Shown piece by piece: positions 6,447 through 13,371 of a stretch of DNA of 15,230 nt. This DNA is from Bacteroidota bacterium (GTDB lineage Bacteria > Bacteroidota > Bacteroidia > Flavobacteriales > Flavobacteriaceae), in assembly GCA_015767395.1 (NCBI GenBank), contig JADWMI010000006.1:9772-25001 (forward strand), read 5' to 3'. Each line of letters starts with the position of its first letter. Position 1 is the first letter of the stretch. The notes below the pieces were generated by a model. The model made no database searches. It was not told where the DNA came from and was given only the letters and a program-made list of their open reading frames with translations. The translations under genes were made by a program, and so were the position numbers.

Positions 6447-8141
6447 TTATGCAGTAGTTAACTTTCTTTTTGTAATTGATTGAATTAAAATGGCAATAGC
6501 CATCACAATAAAACAACCTACAAAATTCAACCATAAATAAGGCAGATTAATGTGCTCATATTTATCCAATAAATACAAAGAGATCACAATAACTTGGGTA
6601 ATTAGTGCCGCAATAAAAACAGCATTGCTTTTTACATATTTTATAAAAAAGGCTAACAAGAAAACCCCCAATATATTTCCGTAAAATATAGAACCTATAA
6701 TATTTACCAACTGAATTAAATTATCGAACAATGTAGCTACACATGCAATAGAAATTGCAATAATACCCCAACCCAGCGTAAACCATTTTGAAGCTTTTAC
6801 ATAATGCGCATCGGTTTTTTCACCTTTTACATTCCTCTTATATAAATCCATCGCAGTAGTTCCCGCCAAAGCATTTAACTCTGAAGCAGTACTAGACATT
6901 GCTGCAGATAAAATTACAGCTAACAATAAACCTATTAAACCACGTGGCAAATTATGTAGGATAAAATGAATAAACACATAATCTTTATCATTTGTTTCAG
7001 CAGAAGCGTCTGCTTTTTTTATAATTTCTTTGGCTTCTACCCTATTCTCTAATTCTAATGCATTTAACTGCTGAATTTCATTTATTAAATCTTCATTATC
7101 TAAATCATCCCCATATTTTAAATTGGCTTCAGATTTCAACAATTCAATTTCCGAATGCTTATTTTCTAGGGTTTTATATTCCTGAGCGTATTCAGAATTT
7201 TGAACAATTTTAGTTGCTGCCGGATTAAAATTTAATGGTGAAGCATTGAATTGATAAAACACAAAAACCATTACACCAACTAATAAAATAAAGAACTGCA
7301 TCGGTATTTTTAACAATCCATTAAAAATAAGCCCCATCTGCATTTCTTTTACCGATTTCCCAGACAAATACCGCTGAACCTGACTTTGGTCTGTTCCAAA
7401 ATAAGAAAGTGCTAAAAAACTACCACCAATAATTCCACTCCAAAAAGTATATCTATTATCTAAACTAAAAGAGAAATCTAAAATCTCCATTTTCCCACTG
7501 GCTCCAGCAATTTTTAAAGCTTTGGTAAAATTAATATCAGCAGGCAAATAACTAACAATTAAATAAAAAGCTACAAACATCCCGGCAAAAATTACCGCCA
7601 TTTGTTGTTTCTGAGTTACACTAACGGCCTTTGTACCACCAGTTACTGTGTAAATTATAACCAAAACACCAATTACAATGTTTAAAGTTGTTAAATCCCA
7701 ACCCAATACTGCGGATAATATGATGGCTGGTGCAAAAATGGTAATCCCTGCTGCCAAACCACGTTGTATTAAAAATAAAATTGCTGCCAAGCTTCTGGTC
7801 TTTAAATCGAACCGTGTTTCTAAATATTCATATGCCGTAAAAACTTTAAGTCGGTGATAAATTGGTATAAAAACCAAACAAATAACTACCATAGCTATTG
7901 GCAATCCAAAATAAAATTGCACAAATCCCATACCACTATGAAAAGCTTGTCCGGGAGTAGATAAAAAAGTAATAGCACTGGCTTGTGTAGCCATTACCGA
8001 TAAACCTATTGTCCACCATTTGGCCTCACTTCCACCTTTAATATAATCATCAACATTTTTACTTCCTTTTGTTTTGTACGCACCATATGAAACAATAAAT
8101 AAAAGTGTTCCAATAAGTACAATCCAATCTAGTTGTTGCAT
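6447..8141 (-). CDS. Sodium:solute symporter (SSS/SLC5 family)
   Basis: A 564-residue inner-membrane Na+-coupled importer with the LeuT-type fold. About 13 hydrophobic spans are visible, beginning at roughly 5-22, 43-62, 72-96, 118-146, 152-168, 181-200, 232-250 and 270-297, then 388-415, 452-472, 476-500, 506-525 and 533-555. TM2 carries GLSVMATQASAITFLSTPG. The core segment GLLLAVILSAAMSSTASELN (403-422) holds the paired serines S416/S417 that match the Na+-site serines of vSGLT-type carriers. The substrate cannot be inferred; sugar, amino-sugar, sialate or another small solute would all fit. Unusually, about 80 highly charged residues (about 308-387) separate TM8 and TM9, predicted periplasmic. 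The ATG lies one base after the stop of the 34-residue membrane protein, which suggests translational coupling in a three-gene operon. Confidence 0.92.
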   Translation of the reverse strand: MQQLDWIVLIGTLLFIVSYGAYKTKGSKNVDDYIKGGSEAKWWTIGLSVMATQASAITFLSTPGQAFHSGMGFVQFYFGLPIAMVVICLVFIPIYHRLKVFTAYEYLETRFDLKTRSLAAILFLIQRGLAAGITIFAPAIILSAVLGWDLTTLNIVIGVLVIIYTVTGGTKAVSVTQKQQMAVIFAGMFVAFYLIVSYLPADINFTKALKIAGASGKMEILDFSFSLDNRYTFWSGIIGGSFLALSYFGTDQSQVQRYLSGKSVKEMQMGLIFNGLLKIPMQFFILLVGVMVFVFYQFNASPLNFNPAATKIVQNSEYAQEYKTLENKHSEIELLKSEANLKYGDDLDNEDLINEIQQLNALELENRVEAKEIIKKADASAETNDKDYVFIHFILHNLPRGLIGLLLAVILSAAMSSTASELNALAGTTAMDLYKRNVKGEKTDAHYVKASKWFTLGWGIIAISIACVATLFDNLIQLVNIIGSIFYGNILGVFLLAFFIKYVKSNAVFIAALITQVIVISLYLLDKYEHINLPYLWLNFVGCFIVMAIAILIQSITKRKLTTA

Positions 8142-8142
8142 A

Positions 8143-8247
8143 TTATGAGAATGAAGTCATTAGTAAATAAAACAATAAAATATAAATGGCATTCATAATT
8201 AAAACCACAGAATATTCTTTTCTCCAAGTATATTTTTGCTTTTCCAT
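8143..8247 (-). CDS. 34-residue single-span membrane protein, probable symporter accessory microprotein
   Basis: A 34-codon frame too short for routine calling. The protein starts MEKQKYTWRKEY, a basic and aromatic cytoplasmic head, continues with one hydrophobic span (about residues 13-31, SVVLIMNAIYILLFYLLM) and ends TSFS. Coding status is supported by position. Its ATG (8247-8245) begins one base after the TAA of the deacetylase gene, and its own TAA is followed one base later by the symporter ATG, so both junctions read TAATATG and the three frames tile the operon without gaps. Small single-span subunits beside SSS carriers are known in other bacteria, so a role in assembling or stabilising this symporter is a reasonable inference. 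The head (basic WRK before the span) predicts N-in, C-out. Homology was not tested. Confidence 0.78.
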   Translation of the reverse strand: MEKQKYTWRKEYSVVLIMNAIYILLFYLLMTSFS

Positions 8248-8248
8248 A

Positions 8249-10765
8249 TTAGTTTTTTATTGGTTTTTCAATATTGTTTTTTCCAACAGAAAGTATATTT
8301 GCAAACAATTTATAAGCACCAGGTACACCAGCAGGTAATTCTCTAAAAAAACTTAAACCTGTATAAACAAAGTTTCCTTTTCCGTACTTGGCTACTAACA
8401 AACTACCATCTTTAGGAGTTTCTCCTTTATCGTTAATACTTATTATTGCTTCATAATTGGCGTCCCACTCATTTGGAAAATACAAACCGCGCTCTTGTAC
8501 CCAACCATCAAAATCACTTTCAGTAATTGTGTTTGGGTAATTCAGTAACTCATGTGTTGGATTGATAAATCTAACTTCCGAATTTTCATCGGTAACTCTA
8601 TCTCTCGATAGTTTTATAGGGTATGGTCCAACTTGGTCAACCTTCACCCTGTGACGTGTATTGTATTGTGCAATTAAAGTACCACCTTTTTCAACATAAC
8701 TGTGTAGGTGTTTCTGATAAAACTTAGCGCGTTCATTTGTATTATAAGCTCTAATTCCTAAAATTATAGCATCAAAATTTTCTAATTTCTCAGGTGTAAC
8801 ATCATCTTCATTTAATTCTACAACGGTATAGCCAATTTGACGTAAACTTGTAGGAACGGCATCTCCAGCCCCTTGAATATAACCAATTACCTGACCTTTT
8901 TTCTCTATATTTAATCGTACTACTTTTGCTTCTGACGGCATTATCACCGATTGAAAAGGAATATAACCGTAATCAATTTCAACCAACTCACTAGTATATG
9001 TTTTATCGCCAATGGTAACAATAGGCGAAATTAAGGCTTCAGATTGATTTGCCGGTGGAAGCACCTCAAACTCAAAACTTTTCTCCTCTCCTTTTTGCTC
9101 TAAATTAAAAGTATAGTTTGTTGGGGATACATTCCAATTTCCAGGAATGCTTAGTGTTAGATTTCCTGTTAAATTATCTTTCACTGACTTTACCTTAACT
9201 GTAATTTTTTGAGTCTCCTCATTTGCGAAAATGTAAACTTTTTCACCAAATGAAGCAGAAACTTCTGGTAATATTTCAAATGGTTGATACACCTCTCCCT
9301 TAACAGGATCATTGTATTTGTAAACCACTTCTTTTCTAAAGTTAATTATTACGCCGTTAAATTCTAACTTAAAATCTGCATAAATAGCTCTTGGTGTCTC
9401 AGGTAAACTAATTAAATTAGTATCCGAAACTTTGTACATTCCCAAACTCCCACTTTCATATAACCAATATGGATATGTATGATTAATACTTAATGGAATT
9501 TCAATATTGATTGAAGATTTTTGAGACACATTATTTGCTAAACTAATTTTTTTAACTTCATTTAAATTTAATGGCGCAATGCCTACAGACTCTAAAATAA
9601 TAGGATAATTACTCCTGTTAATAGCTTCAATTTTAAGACTGTTTTTTGAACCAGGAGTTGTAGCATAATTATTTGCTACTGCTTCTAAATACAAACCAGC
9701 GCAAGCTGAAATGATGTTTTTAATTTCTGCTGATTTTATTACTTTCCAATGTTCATTATCCAGTTGCTGAATTAATTCATAGGCTTTTAACAACGCATCA
9801 ATACTCGCTGATGGATCTCTAAAATTGAAATCATTTTCAACATTCGCTAATATCGCTCCTATTTCAGCACCTCCTTTAACCCTATTCCACGAAGTATCAA
9901 TCCCATCAAATACTTTTTTATTTTCTGGAAATTCTCCTTCTAAAAACTCTAAGTATTCTATTTGACTCCCTCTAGTTCCTGTACTTCCAAAACCCTGGGA
10001 CTGGTGTCTGCTTCTGCTCAAAGATGCAATCTCGCTATTAGACAATCCTTTATTGACGTAGTATGTACCAATATCAAGCGTTAACATGTTGGTTTTATCT
10101 GCCTTTTCAAAATTTTCTTCACTTCCATAAAACCACCAAGAAGTATTAAAGAATAACCGTGTTGAACTCCAAACTTCATCGTTTTCCAAATATGTTTTAT
10201 AATTTTTATCTGAAGCCAATTTATAGGCTTCTAAACTTAAAACTGCCGAAGAGGTATGGTGTCCGTGGGTAGTTCCTGGTGTTCTATGGTTAAATCTATT
10301 AACAATAACATCTGGCTTAAACTTTCTAATTACAGCAACAACATCTTTTAAGACTTCGTCTTTGTTCCAAATCTCTAAAGTTTCATCGGGATGTTTTGAA
10401 TACCCAAAATCGTTTGCACGTGTAAAAAACTGCTCACCTCCATCAATTCTTCTTGCTGCTAATAATTCTTGAGTTCTAATTACCCCCAATAATTCACTAA
10501 TCTCTGGCCCAACCAAATTTTGACCACCATCTCCTCTTGTAATACTGAGATAAGCTGTTCGGGCTTTAACATCATTCGCAAAATAAGATATTAAACGGGT
10601 GTTTTCATCATCAGGATGTGCAGCTATGTACAAAACAGTTCCTAAGAAATTTAGCTTTTGGATAGATTCAAAAATAGCTCCAGAATTAGGTTTTTCAGGA
10701 GCTTGGCCAAATATTAATGGAATACAATAAAAAGTTATGAATAGCAACGAAATTAATTTCTTCAT
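8249..10765 (-). CDS. Secreted PIG-L-family deacetylase with C-terminal NEW3-like and amidotransferase-like domains
   Basis: An 838-residue exported protein. A signal peptide (about residues 1-20, before QAPEKP) precedes a PIG-L/LmbE-type zinc deacetylase domain (about 40-290). Its AAHPDDE motif (48-54) and HGHH block (167-170) supply the expected metal ligands H50, D53 and H170, and TRGDGGQN (77-83) is intact. Family members remove N-acetyl groups from GlcNAc-type sugars or related conjugates. A middle beta-rich stretch (about 500-610, with LSIPGNWNVSP) resembles a NEW3/Ig-like domain. The last 200 residues (from about KGQVIGYIQGAGD, through DAIILGIRAYNTNER to GNFVYTGLSFFRELPAG) resemble a ThuA/GATase-1-like fold. 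It heads an operon with the microprotein and symporter and has a strong promoter. The substrate is unknown; secretion plus a linked importer suggests scavenging from outside the cytoplasm. Confidence 0.88.
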   Translation of the reverse strand: MKKLISLLFITFYCIPLIFGQAPEKPNSGAIFESIQKLNFLGTVLYIAAHPDDENTRLISYFANDVKARTAYLSITRGDGGQNLVGPEISELLGVIRTQELLAARRIDGGEQFFTRANDFGYSKHPDETLEIWNKDEVLKDVVAVIRKFKPDVIVNRFNHRTPGTTHGHHTSSAVLSLEAYKLASDKNYKTYLENDEVWSSTRLFFNTSWWFYGSEENFEKADKTNMLTLDIGTYYVNKGLSNSEIASLSRSRHQSQGFGSTGTRGSQIEYLEFLEGEFPENKKVFDGIDTSWNRVKGGAEIGAILANVENDFNFRDPSASIDALLKAYELIQQLDNEHWKVIKSAEIKNIISACAGLYLEAVANNYATTPGSKNSLKIEAINRSNYPIILESVGIAPLNLNEVKKISLANNVSQKSSINIEIPLSINHTYPYWLYESGSLGMYKVSDTNLISLPETPRAIYADFKLEFNGVIINFRKEVVYKYNDPVKGEVYQPFEILPEVSASFGEKVYIFANEETQKITVKVKSVKDNLTGNLTLSIPGNWNVSPTNYTFNLEQKGEEKSFEFEVLPPANQSEALISPIVTIGDKTYTSELVEIDYGYIPFQSVIMPSEAKVVRLNIEKKGQVIGYIQGAGDAVPTSLRQIGYTVVELNEDDVTPEKLENFDAIILGIRAYNTNERAKFYQKHLHSYVEKGGTLIAQYNTRHRVKVDQVGPYPIKLSRDRVTDENSEVRFINPTHELLNYPNTITESDFDGWVQERGLYFPNEWDANYEAIISINDKGETPKDGSLLVAKYGKGNFVYTGLSFFRELPAGVPGAYKLFANILSVGKNNIEKPIKN

Positions 10766-10795
10766 ATTAGAGTTTGATTATTTTTAGTAGAAAAA

Positions 10796-10824
10796 CAAAT
10801 ATAAAATTTATATAGTAAGTTCAA
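10796..10824 (-). promoter_or_regulatory. Flavobacterial promoter for the PIG-L/symporter operon
   Basis: Read on the minus strand, TTG (10824-10822), an 18-bp spacer, then TATATTTG (10803-10796), an exact match to the TTG/TAnnTTTG consensus of the Bacteroidota housekeeping sigma factor. The -7 box ends 30 nt before the deacetylase ATG. Confidence 0.8.
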
Positions 10825-10942
10825 GTTTTACCCTTGCTTTATTAACATAATTATAACTTTTTAAATTTTCGAAATGAAAACAACCAATTATAGCATATAA
10901 TAACCGTATTTTACAATACAAAAACTGTTAACAAATATCTTT

Positions 10943-10971
10943 TTGAATACAACATATTTAGAATATATTTG
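10943..10971 (+). promoter_or_regulatory. Flavobacterial promoter for dnaN
   Basis: TTG at 10943-10945 (within TTTTG), an 18-bp spacer and TATATTTG at 10964-10971, again an exact consensus match. The -7 box ends 26 nt before the dnaN ATG. The promoter lies back-to-back with the one for the deacetylase operon in a 232-nt divergent spacer. I saw no DnaA-box cluster there, so nothing marks an origin. Confidence 0.8.
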
Positions 10972-10997
10972 TAAATCATTCATTAAAATATTCATAA

Positions 10998-12116
10998 ATG
11001 AAATTTATAGTATCAAGTAGTCAATTATTAAAACAGCTTCAAGTTTTAGGAGGGGTTATTAACAGCAGCAATACCTTACCCATTTTAGATAATTTCTTAT
11101 TCGAATTAAATCAAAATGAATTAAAAATTTCAGCATCTGATTTAGAAACAACAATGAGTACTATTATTGACGTTGAATCAGAATCTGAAGGATCTGCTGC
11201 CATTTCTGCACGTTTATTACTTGATACCTTAAAAACATTTCCCAATCAGCCATTAACCTTTAAAACGGAGGATAATAACACTATTGAAATTAGCTCTAGT
11301 TATGGTAAATATGATATGGCTTATTTTAATGGAAATGAATTTCCAAAAGCCGTTTCAATTGAATCTCCAAGTACTACCGTTATTCCTGGAGAAGTTTTAG
11401 CAACTGCAATTTCTAAAACTATTTTCGCTGCAGGAAATGATGATTTAAGACCTGTAATGAGTGGTGTGTTTTTTCAATTTAGTACAGATAGCTTAACATT
11501 TGTTGCTACTGATGCGCATAAATTGGTGAAATACTCAAGAACAGATGTTGTTGCAAATGATACTGCTGAATTTATTATGCCTAAAAAACCTTTAAACTTA
11601 TTAAAAGGAATTTTAGGAGGTACTGAAAGTGACGTAACAATTGAATACAATGACTCTAATGCAAAATTTACTTTTGATAATGTAGTATTGGTTTGTAGAT
11701 TAATTGATGGAAAATATCCTAATTATGAAGCGGTTATTCCAAAAGAAAATCCAAATAAATTAACACTTGAAAGAGGTACCTTTTTGAATTCTGTTAAACG
11801 TGTATCTATTTTCTCGAGTAAAACCACACACCAAATTAGATTAAAAATGGCAGGTACAGAATTGAATATTTCTGCTGAAGATATAGATTATTCAAACAAA
11901 GCTGAAGAACGTTTGGTTTGTGAATATCAAGGTGATGATATGCAAATTGGTTTCAACTCACGTTTTTTAACTGAAATGCTGAGCAATTTAAATTCAAACG
12001 AAGTGCTAATTGAAATGAGTTTACCAAACAGAGCAGGTATCTTAACACCAATTGATGGTGTTGAAGAAGGTGAATTTATAACGATGCTGGTAATGCCAGT
12101 GATGTTAAACAGTTAA
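10998..12116 (+). CDS. dnaN: DNA polymerase III subunit beta (sliding clamp)
   Basis: A 372-residue beta clamp, the ring-shaped processivity factor that holds the replicative polymerase on DNA and docks repair proteins. The three repeated clamp domains are recognisable. The first begins MKFIVSSSQLLKQLQVLGGVI and contains NTLPILDNFLFEL (25-37). The second contains GNDDLRPVMSGVFFQF and TFVATDAHKLVKYSR. The third contains CRLIDGKYPNYEAVIP and ends in the conserved LVMPVML tail that lines the client-peptide pocket. Length is normal and no key block is missing. It stands alone, with neither dnaA nor recF beside it, as is common in this phylum. It has its own promoter and terminator, so it is a single-gene unit. 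Confidence 0.98.
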   Translation: MKFIVSSSQLLKQLQVLGGVINSSNTLPILDNFLFELNQNELKISASDLETTMSTIIDVESESEGSAAISARLLLDTLKTFPNQPLTFKTEDNNTIEISSSYGKYDMAYFNGNEFPKAVSIESPSTTVIPGEVLATAISKTIFAAGNDDLRPVMSGVFFQFSTDSLTFVATDAHKLVKYSRTDVVANDTAEFIMPKKPLNLLKGILGGTESDVTIEYNDSNAKFTFDNVVLVCRLIDGKYPNYEAVIPKENPNKLTLERGTFLNSVKRVSIFSSKTTHQIRLKMAGTELNISAEDIDYSNKAEERLVCEYQGDDMQIGFNSRFLTEMLSNLNSNEVLIEMSLPNRAGILTPIDGVEEGEFITMLVMPVMLNS

Positions 12117-12136
12117 GTTTCACCAAAATTATAAAA

Positions 12137-12177
12137 TATAAAAAAACTCAAATCTGTTAGATTTGAGTTTTTTTATA
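12137..12177. terminator. Long bidirectional terminator between dnaN and the convergent small secreted gene
   Basis: The core stem AAAAAACTCAAATCT (12141-12155) pairs with AGATTTGAGTTTTTT (12159-12173) across a GTT loop, and pairing can extend to 12137/12177. Because the left flank is all A and the right flank all T, the hairpin ends in a U-run on either strand. It can therefore stop dnaN transcription and that of the gene ending at 12192. Confidence 0.92.
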
Positions 12178-12191
12178 CGAACTAAATTCAT

Positions 12192-12515
12192 TTATTCTTT
12201 CGATACAATAGTAAGCATTACCTTAGTACTATTTTTTATAGCTTCCGCCTGTAAGTCTTTTAAAAACAGCTCAGCGTTATTGTAATTTAAATTATTCCTT
12301 TTATAAAATTTAGCAGAAGCATATGTGTTCATTTCAACCATGTTTTCACGCTTCACTATAAAATCTTTATCATCCTTTTTAGATTCAGTGCTTCCAAACT
12401 CATTTACTTTAGTAGGGTTCCTGAAATTTTTATGTTTTGGAAAATTAATATTAGTAGCCAACAATCCAACTGATGTTAACATAAAAATGAACGATAATAT
12501 GTTTAATTTTTTCAT
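12192..12515 (-). CDS. Small secreted protein of unknown function
   Basis: A 107-residue protein I do not recognise. It has an N-terminal signal peptide (MKKLNILSFIFMLTSVGLLA, cleavage probably near residue 20-21). A short lysine-, asparagine- and acid-rich middle follows (about 25-58, including ESKKDDKDF). The C-terminal half is probably helical (YNNAELFLKDLQAEAIKN), and the last strand is VMLTIVSKE. Its minus-strand reading is preferred to the overlapping opposite frame because of the signal peptide, the upstream TAnnTTTG box at a normal distance and the shared terminator at its end. It has no operon partner. A cell-envelope or secreted role is inferred only from the export signal. Confidence 0.65.
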   Translation of the reverse strand: MKKLNILSFIFMLTSVGLLATNINFPKHKNFRNPTKVNEFGSTESKKDDKDFIVKRENMVEMNTYASAKFYKRNNLNYNNAELFLKDLQAEAIKNSTKVMLTIVSKE

Positions 12516-12544
12516 GGTGAGAAACCTTTATACTATAATAGACT

Positions 12545-12573
12545 CAAAATTATTATAAATGTTACAATTTCAG
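12545..12573 (-). promoter_or_regulatory. Probable promoter for the small secreted protein
   Basis: On the minus strand, CTG (12573-12571) in place of TTG, an 18-bp spacer, then TAATTTTG (12552-12545), which fits TAnnTTTG. The box ends 29 nt before the ATG, the same distance as in the two stronger promoters nearby. The imperfect -33 element lowers confidence. Confidence 0.45.
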
Positions 12574-12735
12574 GTAATTATGATTTTAAGAAATAGTTAA
12601 CTAATTGGTTTTATAATAAAAATTAAAAATATCAATACACTGTTATATACCATTGATAATCAATGGTTAAAAAATAATGTTAAGAGAAATAATTAGAACG
12701 AAAAATTTGAGTTAAACATAACAGTTTTAGTTATC

Positions 12736-12764
12736 AAAAAAATCCACCAATAGTGGATTTTTTT
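12736..12764 (+). terminator. Terminator-like hairpin just ahead of the acpH-like gene
   Basis: AAAAAAATCCAC (12736-12747) pairs perfectly with GTGGATTTTTTT (12753-12764) around a CAATA loop, leaving a seven-T tail. It ends 13 nt before the ATG at 12778. No plus-strand gene of normal size lies between the dnaN terminator and this hairpin, so what it terminates is unclear: a small RNA, an attenuated leader of the acpH-like gene, or background transcription. It could also act on the minus strand, since the flanks are A/T symmetric. Confidence 0.75.
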
Positions 12765-12777
12765 GTATCATTGTTTT

Positions 12778-13371
12778 ATGAATTTCCTAGCCCATTTATA
12801 CCTATCCTACAACAATAAAAACATATTGATTGGTAATTTTATTGCCGATGCTGTTAAAGGAAATAAACATGGTAATTACAAAAAAGAAATTCAGGCTGGT
12901 ATTTTATTACATAGAGAGATCGACAATTACACTGATAACCACCCAATTACAAAAAAAAGCAAGCGACGTTTAAATGAAAGATATAGGCACTATAAAGGTG
13001 TTATTATCGATATTTTATACGATCATTTTTTAGCCAAAAACTGGAATAATTATTCTGAGATTCCATTGGATATATATGCTGATAATGTCTATTCTTTTTT
13101 AGATGAAAACATTGATACATTCCCAGAAGAATTACAAAAGTTACTTCCAAGTATGATACAATATAATTGGCTGTTAAATTATGCTTCTTTAGAAGGAATT
13201 GAACGCGTTTTAGGAGGTATGAACAGAAGAACCAAAGGCATTTCCCAAATGGATTTAGCCATAGATGATTTAAAATTACATTACACCGAATTTGAAGAAG
13301 ACTTCACTATTTTCTTTAAAGAACTAGAACAATTTGTTGAAGGAAAAACCAAATTTCTTTTAGAAAAATGA
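12778..13371 (+). CDS. acpH: ACP phosphodiesterase-like protein (AcpH family)
   Basis: A 197-residue cytoplasmic protein of the acyl-carrier-protein phosphodiesterase family, which removes the 4'-phosphopantetheine arm from holo-ACP. The N-terminus [10 protein letters not shown] closely matches E. coli AcpH (MNFLAHLHLA). It is followed by [27 protein letters not shown] and [12 protein letters not shown], the histidine- and aspartate-rich blocks thought to form the metal-dependent active site. Length is near the E. coli protein's. The ATG at 12778 is chosen because it gives the conserved N-terminus; a TTG five codons upstream lies in the hairpin's T-run. Its stop overlaps the start of the gamma-glutamyltranspeptidase gene by 4 nt (ATGA). 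Many bacterial homologues are untested, so the biochemical label is by family. Confidence 0.85.
   Translation: MNFLAHLYLSYNNKNILIGNFIADAVKGNKHGNYKKEIQAGILLHREIDNYTDNHPITKKSKRRLNERYRHYKGVIIDILYDHFLAKNWNNYSEIPLDIYADNVYSFLDENIDTFPEELQKLLPSMIQYNWLLNYASLEGIERVLGGMNRRTKGISQMDLAIDDLKLHYTEFEEDFTIFFKELEQFVEGKTKFLLEK

Noticed and set aside
10766..10997. Replication origin next to dnaN
   Set aside because: No DnaA-box-like TTATNCACA cluster and no dnaA, gidA or rpmH neighbours were found.
12325..12558. 77-codon plus-strand frame opposite the small secreted protein
   Set aside because: The minus-strand gene has a signal peptide, a promoter box and a terminator; the plus-strand frame has none of these.
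12649..12667. ACCATTGA/TCAATGGT hairpin as a terminator
   Set aside because: The stem is followed by TAAAAAA rather than a T-run, and no T-run is present on the minus strand side either.
12763..12777. TTG start five codons before the acpH-like ATG
   Set aside because: Falls in the T-run of the hairpin and adds residues absent from the conserved MNFLAHL N-terminus.
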